Source: Amycolatopsis albispora (lineage in GTDB: Bacteria > Actinomycetota > Actinomycetes > Mycobacteriales > Pseudonocardiaceae). From it: DNA of 64,000 bases. Position numbers and translations under genes: made by a program. The notes under the pieces were generated by a model, which saw only the letters and a program-made list of their open reading frames with translations, was not told the DNA's origin and made no database searches. This document shows positions 17,777-28,082 of the stretch, one piece after another (within the stretch, counting starts at the first letter, position 1; the number at the start of each line of letters is the position of its first letter). Location: positions 6,200,001-6,264,000 of the forward strand of contig NZ_CP015163.1 in NCBI RefSeq assembly GCF_003312875.1. The letters run 5' to 3'.

Positions 17777-17825
17777 AGCCGATAGAGAAGCACCGCCCCC
17801 ACCCCGAGGTCAAGAGGTGCCCAGC

Positions 17826-18578
17826 ATGGATTTTGAGCCGATCGCCCCGGTCCGCGCCTACGAACGGGTTGTCGAGCAGGTGGAACAGGCCGTGCTGAGC
17901 GGGCGGTTGAAGGTCGGGGAACGGCTGCCCAGCGAGCGCGAGCTGATGGCGCAGTTCGAGGTGAGCCGGTCGACCGTGCGCGAGGCGCTGCGGGTGCTCC
18001 AGGCGGGCGGCATGATCCGCTCCAAGCCGGGAGATCCGCGCGGGCCGGAGATCCTGCCCGCGTCACCGGCGCACCTGCACAAGTCCATGCACCGGCTGGC
18101 CCGCGCCGAGGGCATGAGCCTGGCCGAGCTGCTGCAGTTCCGGATGCTGCTGGAAGGTTCGGCGTACCTGCTGGCCGCGCAATTGCGCACGGACGAGCAG
18201 CTCGCCGAGCTGGACGCGGCGATGGCCGAGATGACCGTCGCGGCGGAACGCGGGTACGAGGAGTTCAGCCGCGCCGACATCGCCTTCCACGACGCGATCG
18301 CCCGCGCCACGCAGAACAAGCTGATCGTGGTGTGCGGTGAGGTGGTCCGCGGCATCGTGCTCGAGCTGATCGAGGACAAGCTCTCGCACGCCGACGACCG
18401 GCAGGCGCTGATGTCGGCCTGGCTGGCGCACCACGGCGAAGTGCTCGAGGCGGTCCGCGTCCGTGACGGTGAGCGAGCGCAACGGCTGGCGCGGCGGGCG
18501 ATCTTCGACCATTACGCCGAATACGTTCCGCTGGCCGAACGACCCCTGTTGTCCCCACTGCTGGGCGGGCGAGAATGA
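17826..18578 (+). CDS. GntR-family transcriptional regulator, FadR subfamily
   Basis: 250 residues from ATG 17826, SD AAGAGG. A GTG three codons upstream is in frame but less well spaced. The winged HTH spans about residues 10-75 (LPSERELMAQFEVSRSTVREALRVL). The all-helical FCD ligand domain carries the metal-binding pattern: Asp and His in DIAFHDAI and later His residues in AWLAHHGEV and IFDHYAEY. Expected to repress the divergent amide/peptide uptake operon until it binds a pathway metabolite, probably a carboxylate, acting through the palindrome at 17762-17776. Only 4 nt separate it from the patatin gene, so both are likely cotranscribed. Confidence 0.9.
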   Translation: MDFEPIAPVRAYERVVEQVEQAVLSGRLKVGERLPSERELMAQFEVSRSTVREALRVLQAGGMIRSKPGDPRGPEILPASPAHLHKSMHRLARAEGMSLAELLQFRMLLEGSAYLLAAQLRTDEQLAELDAAMAEMTVAAERGYEEFSRADIAFHDAIARATQNKLIVVCGEVVRGIVLELIEDKLSHADDRQALMSAWLAHHGEVLEAVRVRDGERAQRLARRAIFDHYAEYVPLAERPLLSPLLGGRE

Positions 18579-18582
18579 CCGG

Positions 18583-19623
18583 GTGAGCATCGGCCTGTGC
18601 CTGTCCGGCGGCGGATACCGCGCCCTGCTGTTCCACACCGGCGCGTTGTGGCGGCTCAACGAACTGGGGGTGCTGTCCCGGCTCGACGTGCTCTCCAGCG
18701 TTTCCGGCGGTTCGATCACCGCGGGCGCGCTCGCCAAGGCGTGGCCGGACCTGGAGTTCGAGGACGGGGTGGCGTCGAACTTCGTGCCCGCGGTGGTGGA
18801 CCCGCTGCGGCGGCTGGCGAACCGGAACATCGACGTGCGGGCCGTGCTGCGCGGGCTGCTGCGGCCGGGCCGGTCGGTCGGCGACGAGGTGATCGCCGTG
18901 CTGCGCGAGCACCTGTTCGGTGATGTCCGGATGAGCGAGCTGCCGGAGAAACCCCAGTTCGTGTTCAACGCGACGAACCTGCAGAACGGCGAACTGTGGT
19001 GGTTCTACCGCGACAAGGAACCGCCGACCGCGGCCGGTGAGCCGATCCTGCTGGCCACCGCGGTGGCCGCGTCGTCCGCGTTCCCGCCGTTCCTGTCGCC
19101 GATCACGGTGCCGACCAGCGCGCGCGAACGGGAAAGCGGGCTGCCGGAAACCGCCATGCTCAGCGACGCCGGCGTGTTCGACAACCTGGGGCTCGACCCG
19201 GTCCTGCCGCGCTGCGACACGGTGCTGGTCAGCGACGCGGGGCAGAAGTTCGACTTCCAGCCGCGGATCAAGCGGAACTGGGTGCTGCACCTGCTGCGGG
19301 TGCTCGACGTGATGGACAACCAGGTGCGCTCGCTGCGCAAGCGCGCGCTCGTCGAGTGCTACGTGGAAGGCGAGGCGAACGGCACCTACTGGTCCGCACG
19401 CAGCGACATCGACGACTACGAAATGCCGGACACCCTGCCCGCGCCGAAGGAGAAGTCGGAGGCGCTGGCCGCCATCCCGACCCGCCTGCACCGGCTGGCC
19501 CGCGGCACGCAGGAAGCCCTGATCAACTGGGGCTACGCGGTCGCGGACGCGGCCATGCGGAAGCACGTCCTGACCGAGGCCGAACCGCCGAAGTCCTACC
19601 CGTACCCGGACGGAATCGGCTAG
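18583..19623 (+). CDS. Patatin-like phospholipase family protein
   Basis: 346 residues from GTG 18583, 4 nt after the regulator gene. The oxyanion motif SGGGYRA is at 8-14, the nucleophile Ser41 in SSVSGGS and the catalytic Asp in LSDAGVFDNLGL near 195. The dyad of a patatin-type acyl hydrolase is thus complete. No signal peptide, so probably a cytosolic or membrane-peripheral lipase. Longer than a minimal patatin, with a C-terminal region (WSARSDIDDYEMP) that I do not recognise. The stop overlaps the convergent PLP-enzyme gene by 4 bp. Confidence 0.88.
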   Translation: MSIGLCLSGGGYRALLFHTGALWRLNELGVLSRLDVLSSVSGGSITAGALAKAWPDLEFEDGVASNFVPAVVDPLRRLANRNIDVRAVLRGLLRPGRSVGDEVIAVLREHLFGDVRMSELPEKPQFVFNATNLQNGELWWFYRDKEPPTAAGEPILLATAVAASSAFPPFLSPITVPTSARERESGLPETAMLSDAGVFDNLGLDPVLPRCDTVLVSDAGQKFDFQPRIKRNWVLHLLRVLDVMDNQVRSLRKRALVECYVEGEANGTYWSARSDIDDYEMPDTLPAPKEKSEALAAIPTRLHRLARGTQEALINWGYAVADAAMRKHVLTEAEPPKSYPYPDGIG

Positions 19624-20672
19624 CCCAGCACACTTTGCAGATCGCGCCAGAGGTCTTCGGGGTCTTCGAGGCCGACGGAGAAGCGGATCAGCCCGGGCGG
19701 CACATGCGCGTCACCGGCCAGCCAGGCTCGGCGTTCGACGCAGCTTTCGACGCCGCCGAGGCTGGTGGCGTGACGGATCAGGCGCAGGCCCGTGCACACC
19801 GCGTCGGCGGCGTCGGCGCCGTCGAGTTCGAAGGCGATCATCTGGCCCGAGCCCGGGTACCGCACGCGCGTGACCTTCGGGTGCGCGGCCAGGCGTTCGG
19901 CGAGGAGTTCCGCGCTGCGCGAAGCCTCGGCCAGCCGGACCGGGAGCGTCCGCAGCCCGCGCAGGGCGAGGTACGCCTCCAGGGCGCCCGGCGTCGCGCC
20001 GTTGCGGGTGCGTGCGTCGCGGAGCGACTTCGCCAGTTCCTCGTCCTTGGTCACGGTCAGGCCGAGCAGCAGGTCGCTGTGCCCGCCGATCAGCTTGGTC
20101 GCGCTGTGCACCACGATGTCCGCGCCGAGCGCGAGCGGCTGCTGGCCGAGCGGGGTGGCGAAGGTGTTGTCCACCACCACCTTCGCCAGATGCCCCTTCG
20201 CCGCCTCGGCGACCGCGCGGATGTCGATCACGTCGAGCGTCGGGTTGGTCGGCGACTCCAGCCACACCAGGTCGGCCCACTCGGCGGCGGCCGTCCACCC
20301 GGCCAGGTCCGACGGCTCCAGCTCGACCGCACGCAGGCGCCCGTTCTTCGCCGCGTGCCCGAGCAGGCCGCGCGTGCCCGCGTAGCTGAACCGCGGCACG
20401 GCCACCTCGGCCCCCACCGGCAGCAGGTCGATCACCGCCGCCGCGGTGGCGATGCCCGAGGCGAAGGCGGTGGCGTGCCCGCCTTCGAGCCCGCCGACCG
20501 CCTCCTCGAGCGCGGTCCAGCTCGGCGTGCCGTCCTCGCGCGAGTAGGCGCGAGCCCCACCGGCGTGGAAGGTGCTCACCGGCACGATCGGGGTGTTCAG
20601 CGGTTCGCCCGGCTCCTGCGGTCGTCCCGCCGCCACCGCCCGGGTCCGGGGTGACCAGTCATCGAAGTCCAC
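19620..20672 (-). CDS. Cys/Met metabolism PLP enzyme (cystathionine gamma-lyase-like)
   Basis: 350 residues, GTG start. Fold-type I enzyme of the trans-sulfuration group: the PLP lysine is Lys193 in HSATKLIGGHSD, PLP Asp in VVVDNTFATP, and WLESPTNPTLDVID holds conserved contacts. The family includes cystathionine gamma-synthase, beta/gamma-lyases and methionine gamma-lyase. It is shorter than typical members (380-400), mainly at the N-terminus, where the Tyr-containing TRYGN-type loop is reduced to ARAYSREDG. The exact reaction is uncertain; annotation as cystathionine gamma-lyase would be by similarity only. Confidence 0.85.
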   Translation of the reverse strand: MDFDDWSPRTRAVAAGRPQEPGEPLNTPIVPVSTFHAGGARAYSREDGTPSWTALEEAVGGLEGGHATAFASGIATAAAVIDLLPVGAEVAVPRFSYAGTRGLLGHAAKNGRLRAVELEPSDLAGWTAAAEWADLVWLESPTNPTLDVIDIRAVAEAAKGHLAKVVVDNTFATPLGQQPLALGADIVVHSATKLIGGHSDLLLGLTVTKDEELAKSLRDARTRNGATPGALEAYLALRGLRTLPVRLAEASRSAELLAERLAAHPKVTRVRYPGSGQMIAFELDGADAADAVCTGLRLIRHATSLGGVESCVERRAWLAGDAHVPPGLIRFSVGLEDPEDLWRDLQSVLG

Positions 20673-20722
20673 CAGGCCAACCTAACCGCGGGCGAGCGGT
20701 CCTGCTCAGGTGCGGCCTCCGG

Positions 20723-21679
20723 CTAGTGACCGTGCACACCCGCCACCTGGTCCGGCGACGCCACCGGCCCGTTGTACACCGGAGCCTTCAGCTTCGCCGG
20801 GGCCTTGCCGGTCAGCACGGCCTGCACCTCGGTGGCCACGCCGGCCATGCCCGCCCGGCGCGGGTGGTAGTTCGCCGCGGCGAACAGGTTGATGTCCTTG
20901 CCCTGGATCCAGGCGGCCCCGCCCGGCGCGCACGCGTCGTGCCCCAGCGACGCGGGGTACATATCGACAAAGGTGGTGTCGCCGTCCTCGGCGGCGGCCT
21001 TCGCCAGCGCGTCGTTCAGCGCCTGCTCCACGCTGTCCAGCCAGCGCAGGTCACCGTCGGCGAACGGCAGGATGTCCGGGCAGGTCCCGGTCGGCGGGCC
21101 GATCCGCGGGTAGCCGACCAGCAGCACCTTCGCGTCCGGCGACCGCTCGTGCACCCCGTCGAGCACGGCCGTCACGCGGGTGCCGGTCTGCTCGATGCGC
21201 TGCTTGATGGTGTCCACGCCGTTGACGGTGAACTTGTCGCGGCACGGCGTACCCGTCGGATCCTGCTCACGCAGCGGCGGGCACTCGCTGATCAGCGTGC
21301 CGAACACGCCGAAGTCGTTGCCGCCGATACCGATGGTCACCAGGTCGGTGCCCGCCTTGAGCGCGGTGAACTGCGGCGGGTTGGAGCCGAGCGGCACCGA
21401 CTGCGCCGCGGTCATGTGCGTGGTGTCCGCCCCGCCGCAGCTGACGTCGGTGAACCGGTCGACGTCCAGGTTGCGCGCCAGGTAGGACGGGTAGTTGTTC
21501 GTCGACCTGGCGCAGCCGAGCGGATCCAGCCGCATGAACGGGATCAGCGGCCCGGAGGTGTAGGAATCCCCCAGCGCGACGTAGTGCTCATAGCCGGGCG
21601 ACGCCGAGGCGACCCCGGTGCCCGCGGTGATCCCGGTCAGCAACGCAGCGGCGACCAAGGCGCCTTTGTGCATGGACAC
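20723..21679 (-). CDS. Secreted SGNH/GDSL hydrolase (lipase/esterase)
   Basis: About 318 residues from GTG 21679, which is best spaced from the SD GAGGGG; ATG 21673 two codons later is the alternative. A Sec signal peptide ends near ASA-SPG. Block I GDSYTSG holds the nucleophile Ser. Block II is SCGGADTTHM, block III IGIGGNDFG, and the catalytic His lies in NYHPRRAG with Asp three residues before, as in actinomycete SGNH lipases. Cysteine pairs fit extracellular disulfides. Likely an extracellular lipid or acyl-ester hydrolase. It is directly downstream of the large acylase gene (11 bp gap), so possibly cotranscribed. Confidence 0.9.
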   Translation of the reverse strand: MSMHKGALVAAALLTGITAGTGVASASPGYEHYVALGDSYTSGPLIPFMRLDPLGCARSTNNYPSYLARNLDVDRFTDVSCGGADTTHMTAAQSVPLGSNPPQFTALKAGTDLVTIGIGGNDFGVFGTLISECPPLREQDPTGTPCRDKFTVNGVDTIKQRIEQTGTRVTAVLDGVHERSPDAKVLLVGYPRIGPPTGTCPDILPFADGDLRWLDSVEQALNDALAKAAAEDGDTTFVDMYPASLGHDACAPGGAAWIQGKDINLFAAANYHPRRAGMAGVATEVQAVLTGKAPAKLKAPVYNGPVASPDQVAGVHGH

Positions 21680-21690
21680 GCCGATTCCCC

Positions 21691-24600
21691 TCAGTAAGCG
21701 TATGACTCCAGTTCGTACAACGAGTATCCGTAGTCCGTGCCCCGCCGGACACCCTCCATTCGCAGGTAACGGGCGTCGGTCCGGGTGAACGTGACGGTGT
21801 CCACGCCACCGTCGCCATTGACGACGGACGCCACCTCGCGCCAGTTGGTCCCGTCGTCCGAAACCAGGAGCCGGTAGTCGCGGCCGTAGGCGGCTTCCCA
21901 GCGCAGCACCGCGCGCGCCACCGGCTTGACCGAGCCGTAGTCGACGGTGATCGACTGCCGGTCCGACCAGTCGCTGGCCCAGCGCGTGCCGGGCTTGCCG
22001 TCCACCGCGTTGGCGGGCGGCGAGTGGTACCAGCCGGTTTCGTGGCTGGTGGCGGTCGCCTTCGCGCCCAGCGCGGTGTTCGACACGTCGGCGCCGCGGC
22101 GGGCCGCGAACTCCACCACCTGCTGGTAGGTCGGCCGGTTCTGGGTGCTGATCTTGTCGTGCGTGATGCCGCCGAGCGGGCGGTGGATCAGCGAGTCGGC
22201 ACACCACTGGTCACCCGCAGCGCAGTCGCCGTCGCCGGGGTAGACCTCGCTGATCGGCTGCGCGGCGGCCTGCTTCACGGTGTCGAGCAGGATCGTCCGG
22301 CACTTCGCCACGTCCCCGCCACCGCAGTACTCGGCGCCGAGCGGGCCCGCGACCTGGTCGCCGAGGATCGCGCGGAGGTCCTTGTGCACGTAACCCCACC
22401 AGCCCGCCTGGTACGCCGAACCCTGGTGCCCCTGGCCGACGTGCTTGCCCGGCACCTCGTTCTGCCAGCCCGACGGCGACTCGTTGATCTTCAGCACGCC
22501 GGTCATCGCGTCGAAGGCGGGCTTGCCCAGCCCCGGCTCGAACTGCGCGCGGACCAGCAGCGGCCACCAGGCGTCCATGATCTTGATCGCGTCCGCGTCG
22601 GCGTAGGCCTTGCTGCCCGGGCTGGTTTCCGCCCGCAGCGCGCCCCGGCCCCGCCAGTCCTTCAACTTGGCCAGCGCGGCCGCGGCGGCCGGATCGGTGA
22701 CCGCCGCGGTGTCGATCACGCGCAGCAGCTGCGGCAGCACCTTCTCCGCCCGCAGGTCCGCCAGCCCGGCCTCGGCCATCGCCTGGGTCAGGTTCACCCT
22801 GGTCACCTTGGTGCCGCTGTCGATCAGCGCCCTGACCCGGCGGTCGAGCAGATCACCGCGGTGCACCGAGGACTTCTCGTACCCGCTGGCCGCGTAGTCC
22901 TTGGCCTGCGCGTTGTTCCAGCTGATGTAGTAGTCCTGGTTGATCGAGTTCGGGTGCTGCTCGAACGGGGTGTAGTCGGCGCGGTTGGTGGCCGCGTTCC
23001 AGTTCCGCCACTCCAGCCCGGCACCCGCCTTGATCGGCATGCTCGGATCGGCCGCCGGGTGGCGCACCGGGTTCGCGCCCGAGTTGTAGTAGGCGGTGTC
23101 CTGCGCGTCGGCGTAGAACCAGTTGAACGTGTAGTTGATGTGCGAGGCCGCGCGCTGGAAGTCCGCCGCCGACTTCACCGCGTCCGGGTCGTTGAACTCC
23201 TGGAACCCGATCAGCGCGTCGACCTCGTGGAAGTAGCTGCTGCGCAGGGCCGCGTAGGCGACCGGCTTGCCTTCGACGACGGCGCGGTGCGTGACCGGCC
23301 CGTACTTGGTGCGGAAGGCCCGCAGCGTGTACGAACCGGCCGGGGTGCCGTCGGCGATCGTCGGCTGCCACGAGTTCCTGCGCTCGATGATCTCCATCGG
23401 CGTGCACTGGCCGTTGAACAGGTAGGCGTTCGACTCCTTGGTGGCCGGTGCGCCCGACGGCTCGCACAGCTCCAGCGCGTAGGTGTCGATGATGTCCTGG
23501 TTGGCGCTGGTCGCGCTCCACGAATAGTCCTGGCCGCGGCCGAGCAGCACGTACAGGCTGACCCCGGCGAAGGAGGCACCGCGCGCGCTGATCCCCGGGC
23601 CCTGGAGTTCCTGCAGCATCAGCAGCTGCGGCGCGAAGTAGCTGGTCTGCGGGCCGAACACGGCCACCGGGTGCCCGCTTTCGGTGTGCTGCCCGGAAAC
23701 CACCAGCGCGTTGGACATGCCGTGCTTCTCGCTGAGCAGGTTCGACGGGAGCACGCCGTCGCGGAACATGTCGCGGGCCGGTTCCTGCTCGGCGGGCGCG
23801 GCGGGCTTCGCCGACGCGCCCTGGCCGCCGACCTCGTCGAAAACCGTCTGCTGTGGACTGACCGAACCCGGTTCCGGCATCGCCACGCCCTGCGGGTTCG
23901 CCGGGGTCTTGCCGTACGGGAAGCTCTGCCCGTCGTGCAGGGTGTTCACCGTTTCCGGGTCGTTCTCGGCACGCAGGCCGCGCCAGACCTTCTCGCCCTC
24001 CTCGATGCCGTAGCGCTCCTGGATCGCCAGCTTCGCGATCGCGGCCTGGACCTCGCCGCCACCACCACCGCCGAACTGCGCGCCGACCACCGAGGACAGC
24101 ACCACCATGTCGGTCAGCTTGAACGGCTCGATCTTGCCCGCGTTCGTGATCGCGTCGACGTGCCCGGTCAGCACGTACTCGCCCGGGAAGTACCGGCCCG
24201 CGTGCGACTCGCTGATGTACTTGTTGATGCCCTCGACGTAGGCGGTCGCGTCGGCGAAGCCCTGCGCACCACGCGGTCCCGAGTTCTTCACCTCGTCGAT
24301 CTGCCGCTGCAGTTCTTCCTCGGTGTAGGGCGCGCTCGCGAAGAACTGGCGCTCCAGGTCGCGGTTGCCCTGCGCGCCACCGGCGAACGAGGACAGCTGA
24401 CCGCGGCCGACGCGGCGCATCACGTCCATCAGCCACAGGCGGTCCTGCGCGGCGGCGTAGCCGGCGCCGAACTCGGTTCCGGCGCGGGTGGTGCCGGTGA
24501 TGTGCGGGATGCCGGTCGCCTTGTCACGCACGATGGTGACGTCGGCGCGCGGCTTGATGGTGCTCTCCACCTCCTCCGGCGGCACGCCGAAGGAGGCGTC

Positions 24601-24903
24601 GTTGAAGAACTCGCCGATGGTGTCGGTGGTCAGCCCGCGGTAGTTCGCGCCGAGGTCGGCGTACTTGCCGAGTTGGTCGGCCGAATGCGCGGGCCGGGTG
24701 CCGAGCGCCCGGTGCGCCAGGATCTCGGCGAGCGTGGCGTTGCCGTTCTGGCCGGGCGGCAGGATGTCAGCGCACTGGTCGAGGCAGAAGTCGATCGGTG
24801 GGGGCGCCTGCGCGGCCGCCGTCCCCGCCAGTTGCGGTGGCACCACTGCCAGCGTCGCCGCCAGTGCACCCAATCCGAGAAACGTCCCGACGCGTCGGCG
24901 CAT
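21691..24903 (-). CDS. Secreted penicillin acylase-family protein with C-terminal discoidin-like domain
   Basis: 1070 residues, ATG after SD GAAGGGAG. A signal peptide (about 1-31) is followed by a cysteine-containing segment. The Ntn-hydrolase chain has VTIVRDKATGIPHITG and AGYAAAQDRLWLMD (alpha chain), then the proposed cleavage point before Ser in HGMSNALVVSG, the new N-terminal nucleophile, and NQDIIDTYALEL. The family covers penicillin G, cephalosporin and acyl-homoserine-lactone acylases, all cleaving an amide by self-processed Ser. The last about 140 residues (ALGAKATATSHE through the end) form an F5/8 type C (discoidin-like) carbohydrate-binding module with AVDGKPGTRWASDW, an uncommon fusion. 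It suggests wall or glycan targeting. Substrate unknown. Confidence 0.88.
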   Translation of the reverse strand: MRRRVGTFLGLGALAATLAVVPPQLAGTAAAQAPPPIDFCLDQCADILPPGQNGNATLAEILAHRALGTRPAHSADQLGKYADLGANYRGLTTDTIGEFFNDASFGVPPEEVESTIKPRADVTIVRDKATGIPHITGTTRAGTEFGAGYAAAQDRLWLMDVMRRVGRGQLSSFAGGAQGNRDLERQFFASAPYTEEELQRQIDEVKNSGPRGAQGFADATAYVEGINKYISESHAGRYFPGEYVLTGHVDAITNAGKIEPFKLTDMVVLSSVVGAQFGGGGGGEVQAAIAKLAIQERYGIEEGEKVWRGLRAENDPETVNTLHDGQSFPYGKTPANPQGVAMPEPGSVSPQQTVFDEVGGQGASAKPAAPAEQEPARDMFRDGVLPSNLLSEKHGMSNALVVSGQHTESGHPVAVFGPQTSYFAPQLLMLQELQGPGISARGASFAGVSLYVLLGRGQDYSWSATSANQDIIDTYALELCEPSGAPATKESNAYLFNGQCTPMEIIERRNSWQPTIADGTPAGSYTLRAFRTKYGPVTHRAVVEGKPVAYAALRSSYFHEVDALIGFQEFNDPDAVKSAADFQRAASHINYTFNWFYADAQDTAYYNSGANPVRHPAADPSMPIKAGAGLEWRNWNAATNRADYTPFEQHPNSINQDYYISWNNAQAKDYAASGYEKSSVHRGDLLDRRVRALIDSGTKVTRVNLTQAMAEAGLADLRAEKVLPQLLRVIDTAAVTDPAAAAALAKLKDWRGRGALRAETSPGSKAYADADAIKIMDAWWPLLVRAQFEPGLGKPAFDAMTGVLKINESPSGWQNEVPGKHVGQGHQGSAYQAGWWGYVHKDLRAILGDQVAGPLGAEYCGGGDVAKCRTILLDTVKQAAAQPISEVYPGDGDCAAGDQWCADSLIHRPLGGITHDKISTQNRPTYQQVVEFAARRGADVSNTALGAKATATSHETGWYHSPPANAVDGKPGTRWASDWSDRQSITVDYGSVKPVARAVLRWEAAYGRDYRLLVSDDGTNWREVASVVNGDGGVDTVTFTRTDARYLRMEGVRRGTDYGYSLYELESYAY

Positions 24904-24937
24904 GCCACCGGCTCCCTTCGACGGTGTGACGTGCAGC

Positions 24938-24967
24938 ACCGTACGCAGGAGTAACCCGGTTTGTGAA
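24938..24967 (-). promoter_or_regulatory. Candidate promoter of the acylase gene
   Basis: On the minus strand TTCACA (62-67) and TACGGT (38-43) are 18 nt apart and lie 35-65 nt upstream of the ATG, a plausible housekeeping-sigma promoter. Based on hexamer match only. Confidence 0.35.
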
Positions 24968-25075
24968 TAGCTCTCACGTTTTCTCGTCCCGACGGAGTAT
25001 TGCCACCTCCGGCGCGTACCGGGGACATCGCCTACGGTGGGTCCACTTGTGTGAACGAACAGGGAGGAACGCGGT

Positions 25076-25450
25076 ATGGCACTGGAGAAGCCCGAGGTCG
25101 AGGCCCCGGAGGGGCCGCCGCCCGCCGAGCTGACCGTGCACGACCTGAGCGAGGGCGACGGTCCGCAGGCCCAGGCCGGGAACACGGTTTCCGTGCACTA
25201 CGTGGGGGTCGCGTACTCCACCGGTGAAGAGTTCGACGCTTCGTGGAACCGCGGGCAGACGCTGGACTTCCCGCTCGGCGCCGGGTACGTCATCCCCGGC
25301 TGGGACCAGGGTGTCGCCGGCATGAAGGTGGGCGGGCGCCGCCGGCTGACCATCCCGCCGCACCTGGCCTACGGCGATCGCGGCGCGGGCGGCAAGATCA
25401 AGCCGGGCGAGACGCTGATCTTCGTGGTCGACCTGGTCGGCGTCAGCTAG
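25076..25450 (+). CDS. FKBP-type peptidyl-prolyl cis-trans isomerase
   Basis: 124 residues, ATG after SD GGAGGA. A single FKBP domain: VSVHYVGVAYSTGEEFDASW, GAGYVIPGWDQGVAGMKVGG and AYGDRGAGGKIKPGETLIFVVDL carry the FK506-site aromatic and Asp residues (Tyr, Asp, Trp, Tyr). It accelerates proline isomerisation during folding. No signal peptide or membrane helix, so cytosolic. A strong terminator hairpin follows. Confidence 0.95.
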   Translation: MALEKPEVEAPEGPPPAELTVHDLSEGDGPQAQAGNTVSVHYVGVAYSTGEEFDASWNRGQTLDFPLGAGYVIPGWDQGVAGMKVGGRRRLTIPPHLAYGDRGAGGKIKPGETLIFVVDLVGVS

Positions 25451-25472
25451 GCGGTCGGGCAACAGCATCCCG

Positions 25473-25509
25473 GACGGCGGCACGGTGGGCTTCCCACCGT
25501 GCCGCCGTC
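25473..25509 (+). terminator. Rho-independent-type hairpin after FKBP gene
   Basis: A perfect 17-bp stem (25473-25489 with 25493-25509) with a CTT loop, 23 nt after the FKBP stop. No T-run, as is usual in high-GC actinomycetes. Confidence 0.8.
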
Positions 25510-25561
25510 GTGTGAAGCCGCTTGTCGCGATCGGGATCCGGCAGTACCTTCTGTGCGTCGC

Positions 25562-25590
25562 ATGTGACAGGAAAGTTCGCACTGTCACAT
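25562..25590. promoter_or_regulatory. Long-spaced inverted repeat upstream of kinase gene
   Basis: ATGTGACAG (25562-25570) and CTGTCACAT (25582-25590) are perfect 9-bp inverted arms with an 11-nt spacer, 24 nt before the ATG of the kinase at 25614. This is an operator-like arrangement or a leader hairpin. The binding protein is unknown. Confidence 0.6.
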
Positions 25591-25613
25591 TTGCCTGATC
25601 ATGGGGGTAACCG

Positions 25614-27743
<2,130 letters not shown>

Positions 27744-27786
27744 CCGTATGACCCATCCCACAGGCCCTCACCGCACCGCGGGGGGT

Positions 27787-27807
27787 TTGGGGGGCTCGGG
27801 CCCCCAA
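27787..27807 (+). terminator. Hairpin after kinase gene
   Basis: TTGGGGG and CCCCCAA pair around a 7-nt loop, 43 nt after the kinase stop. A GC-rich terminator candidate. Confidence 0.5.
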
Positions 27808-27828
27808 GCAAAATAGGGCCAACGGGAA

Positions 27829-27858
27829 AGGCCCCCGCGGCGAAGCTCGCGGGGGCCT
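27829..27858 (-). terminator. Terminator downstream of tRNA-Leu
   Basis: A perfect 11-bp stem (27829-27839 with 27848-27858) and 8-nt loop, immediately 3' of the minus-strand tRNA and followed by TTTCCC in that direction. It could also act on plus-strand readthrough. Confidence 0.65.
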
Positions 27859-27866
27859 GAACAACG

Positions 27867-27949
27867 TGGGCGAGGAGGGAGTTGAACCCTCACGTCCTTT
27901 CGGACACACGGACCTGAACCGTGCGCGTCTGCCATTCCGCCACTCGCCC
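27867..27949 (-). tRNA. tRNA-Leu(CAG)
   Basis: The acceptor stem GGGCGAG pairs with CTCGCCC, with discriminator A; CCA is not encoded. The anticodon stem CACGG/CCGTG frames the loop TTCAGGT with anticodon CAG. A long variable arm (GTGTCCGAAAGGACG) and GGTTCAACTCC T-loop fit a class II leucine tRNA. A tRNA-Leu next to fhaA is also found in mycobacteria. Confidence 0.95.
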
Positions 27950-28082
27950 GAGTGCTTCACTGCGACAGCGAGAGCAGCCTATCAGGCTGGTTCCGGCCGT
28001 TTCACCGGGGGCCGTGTAGAACGGCCCGCACCCGGATAGGATCGGTGCGGAAGCACAGGCGCGTGAGAGGAGGGTGTGCCCG

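Noticed and set aside
22024..24954. 976-residue open frame on the plus strand
   Set aside because: It is antisense to the acylase gene, with Arg/Gly/Val-rich shadow composition and no recognisable motif; high GC produces long non-coding frames.
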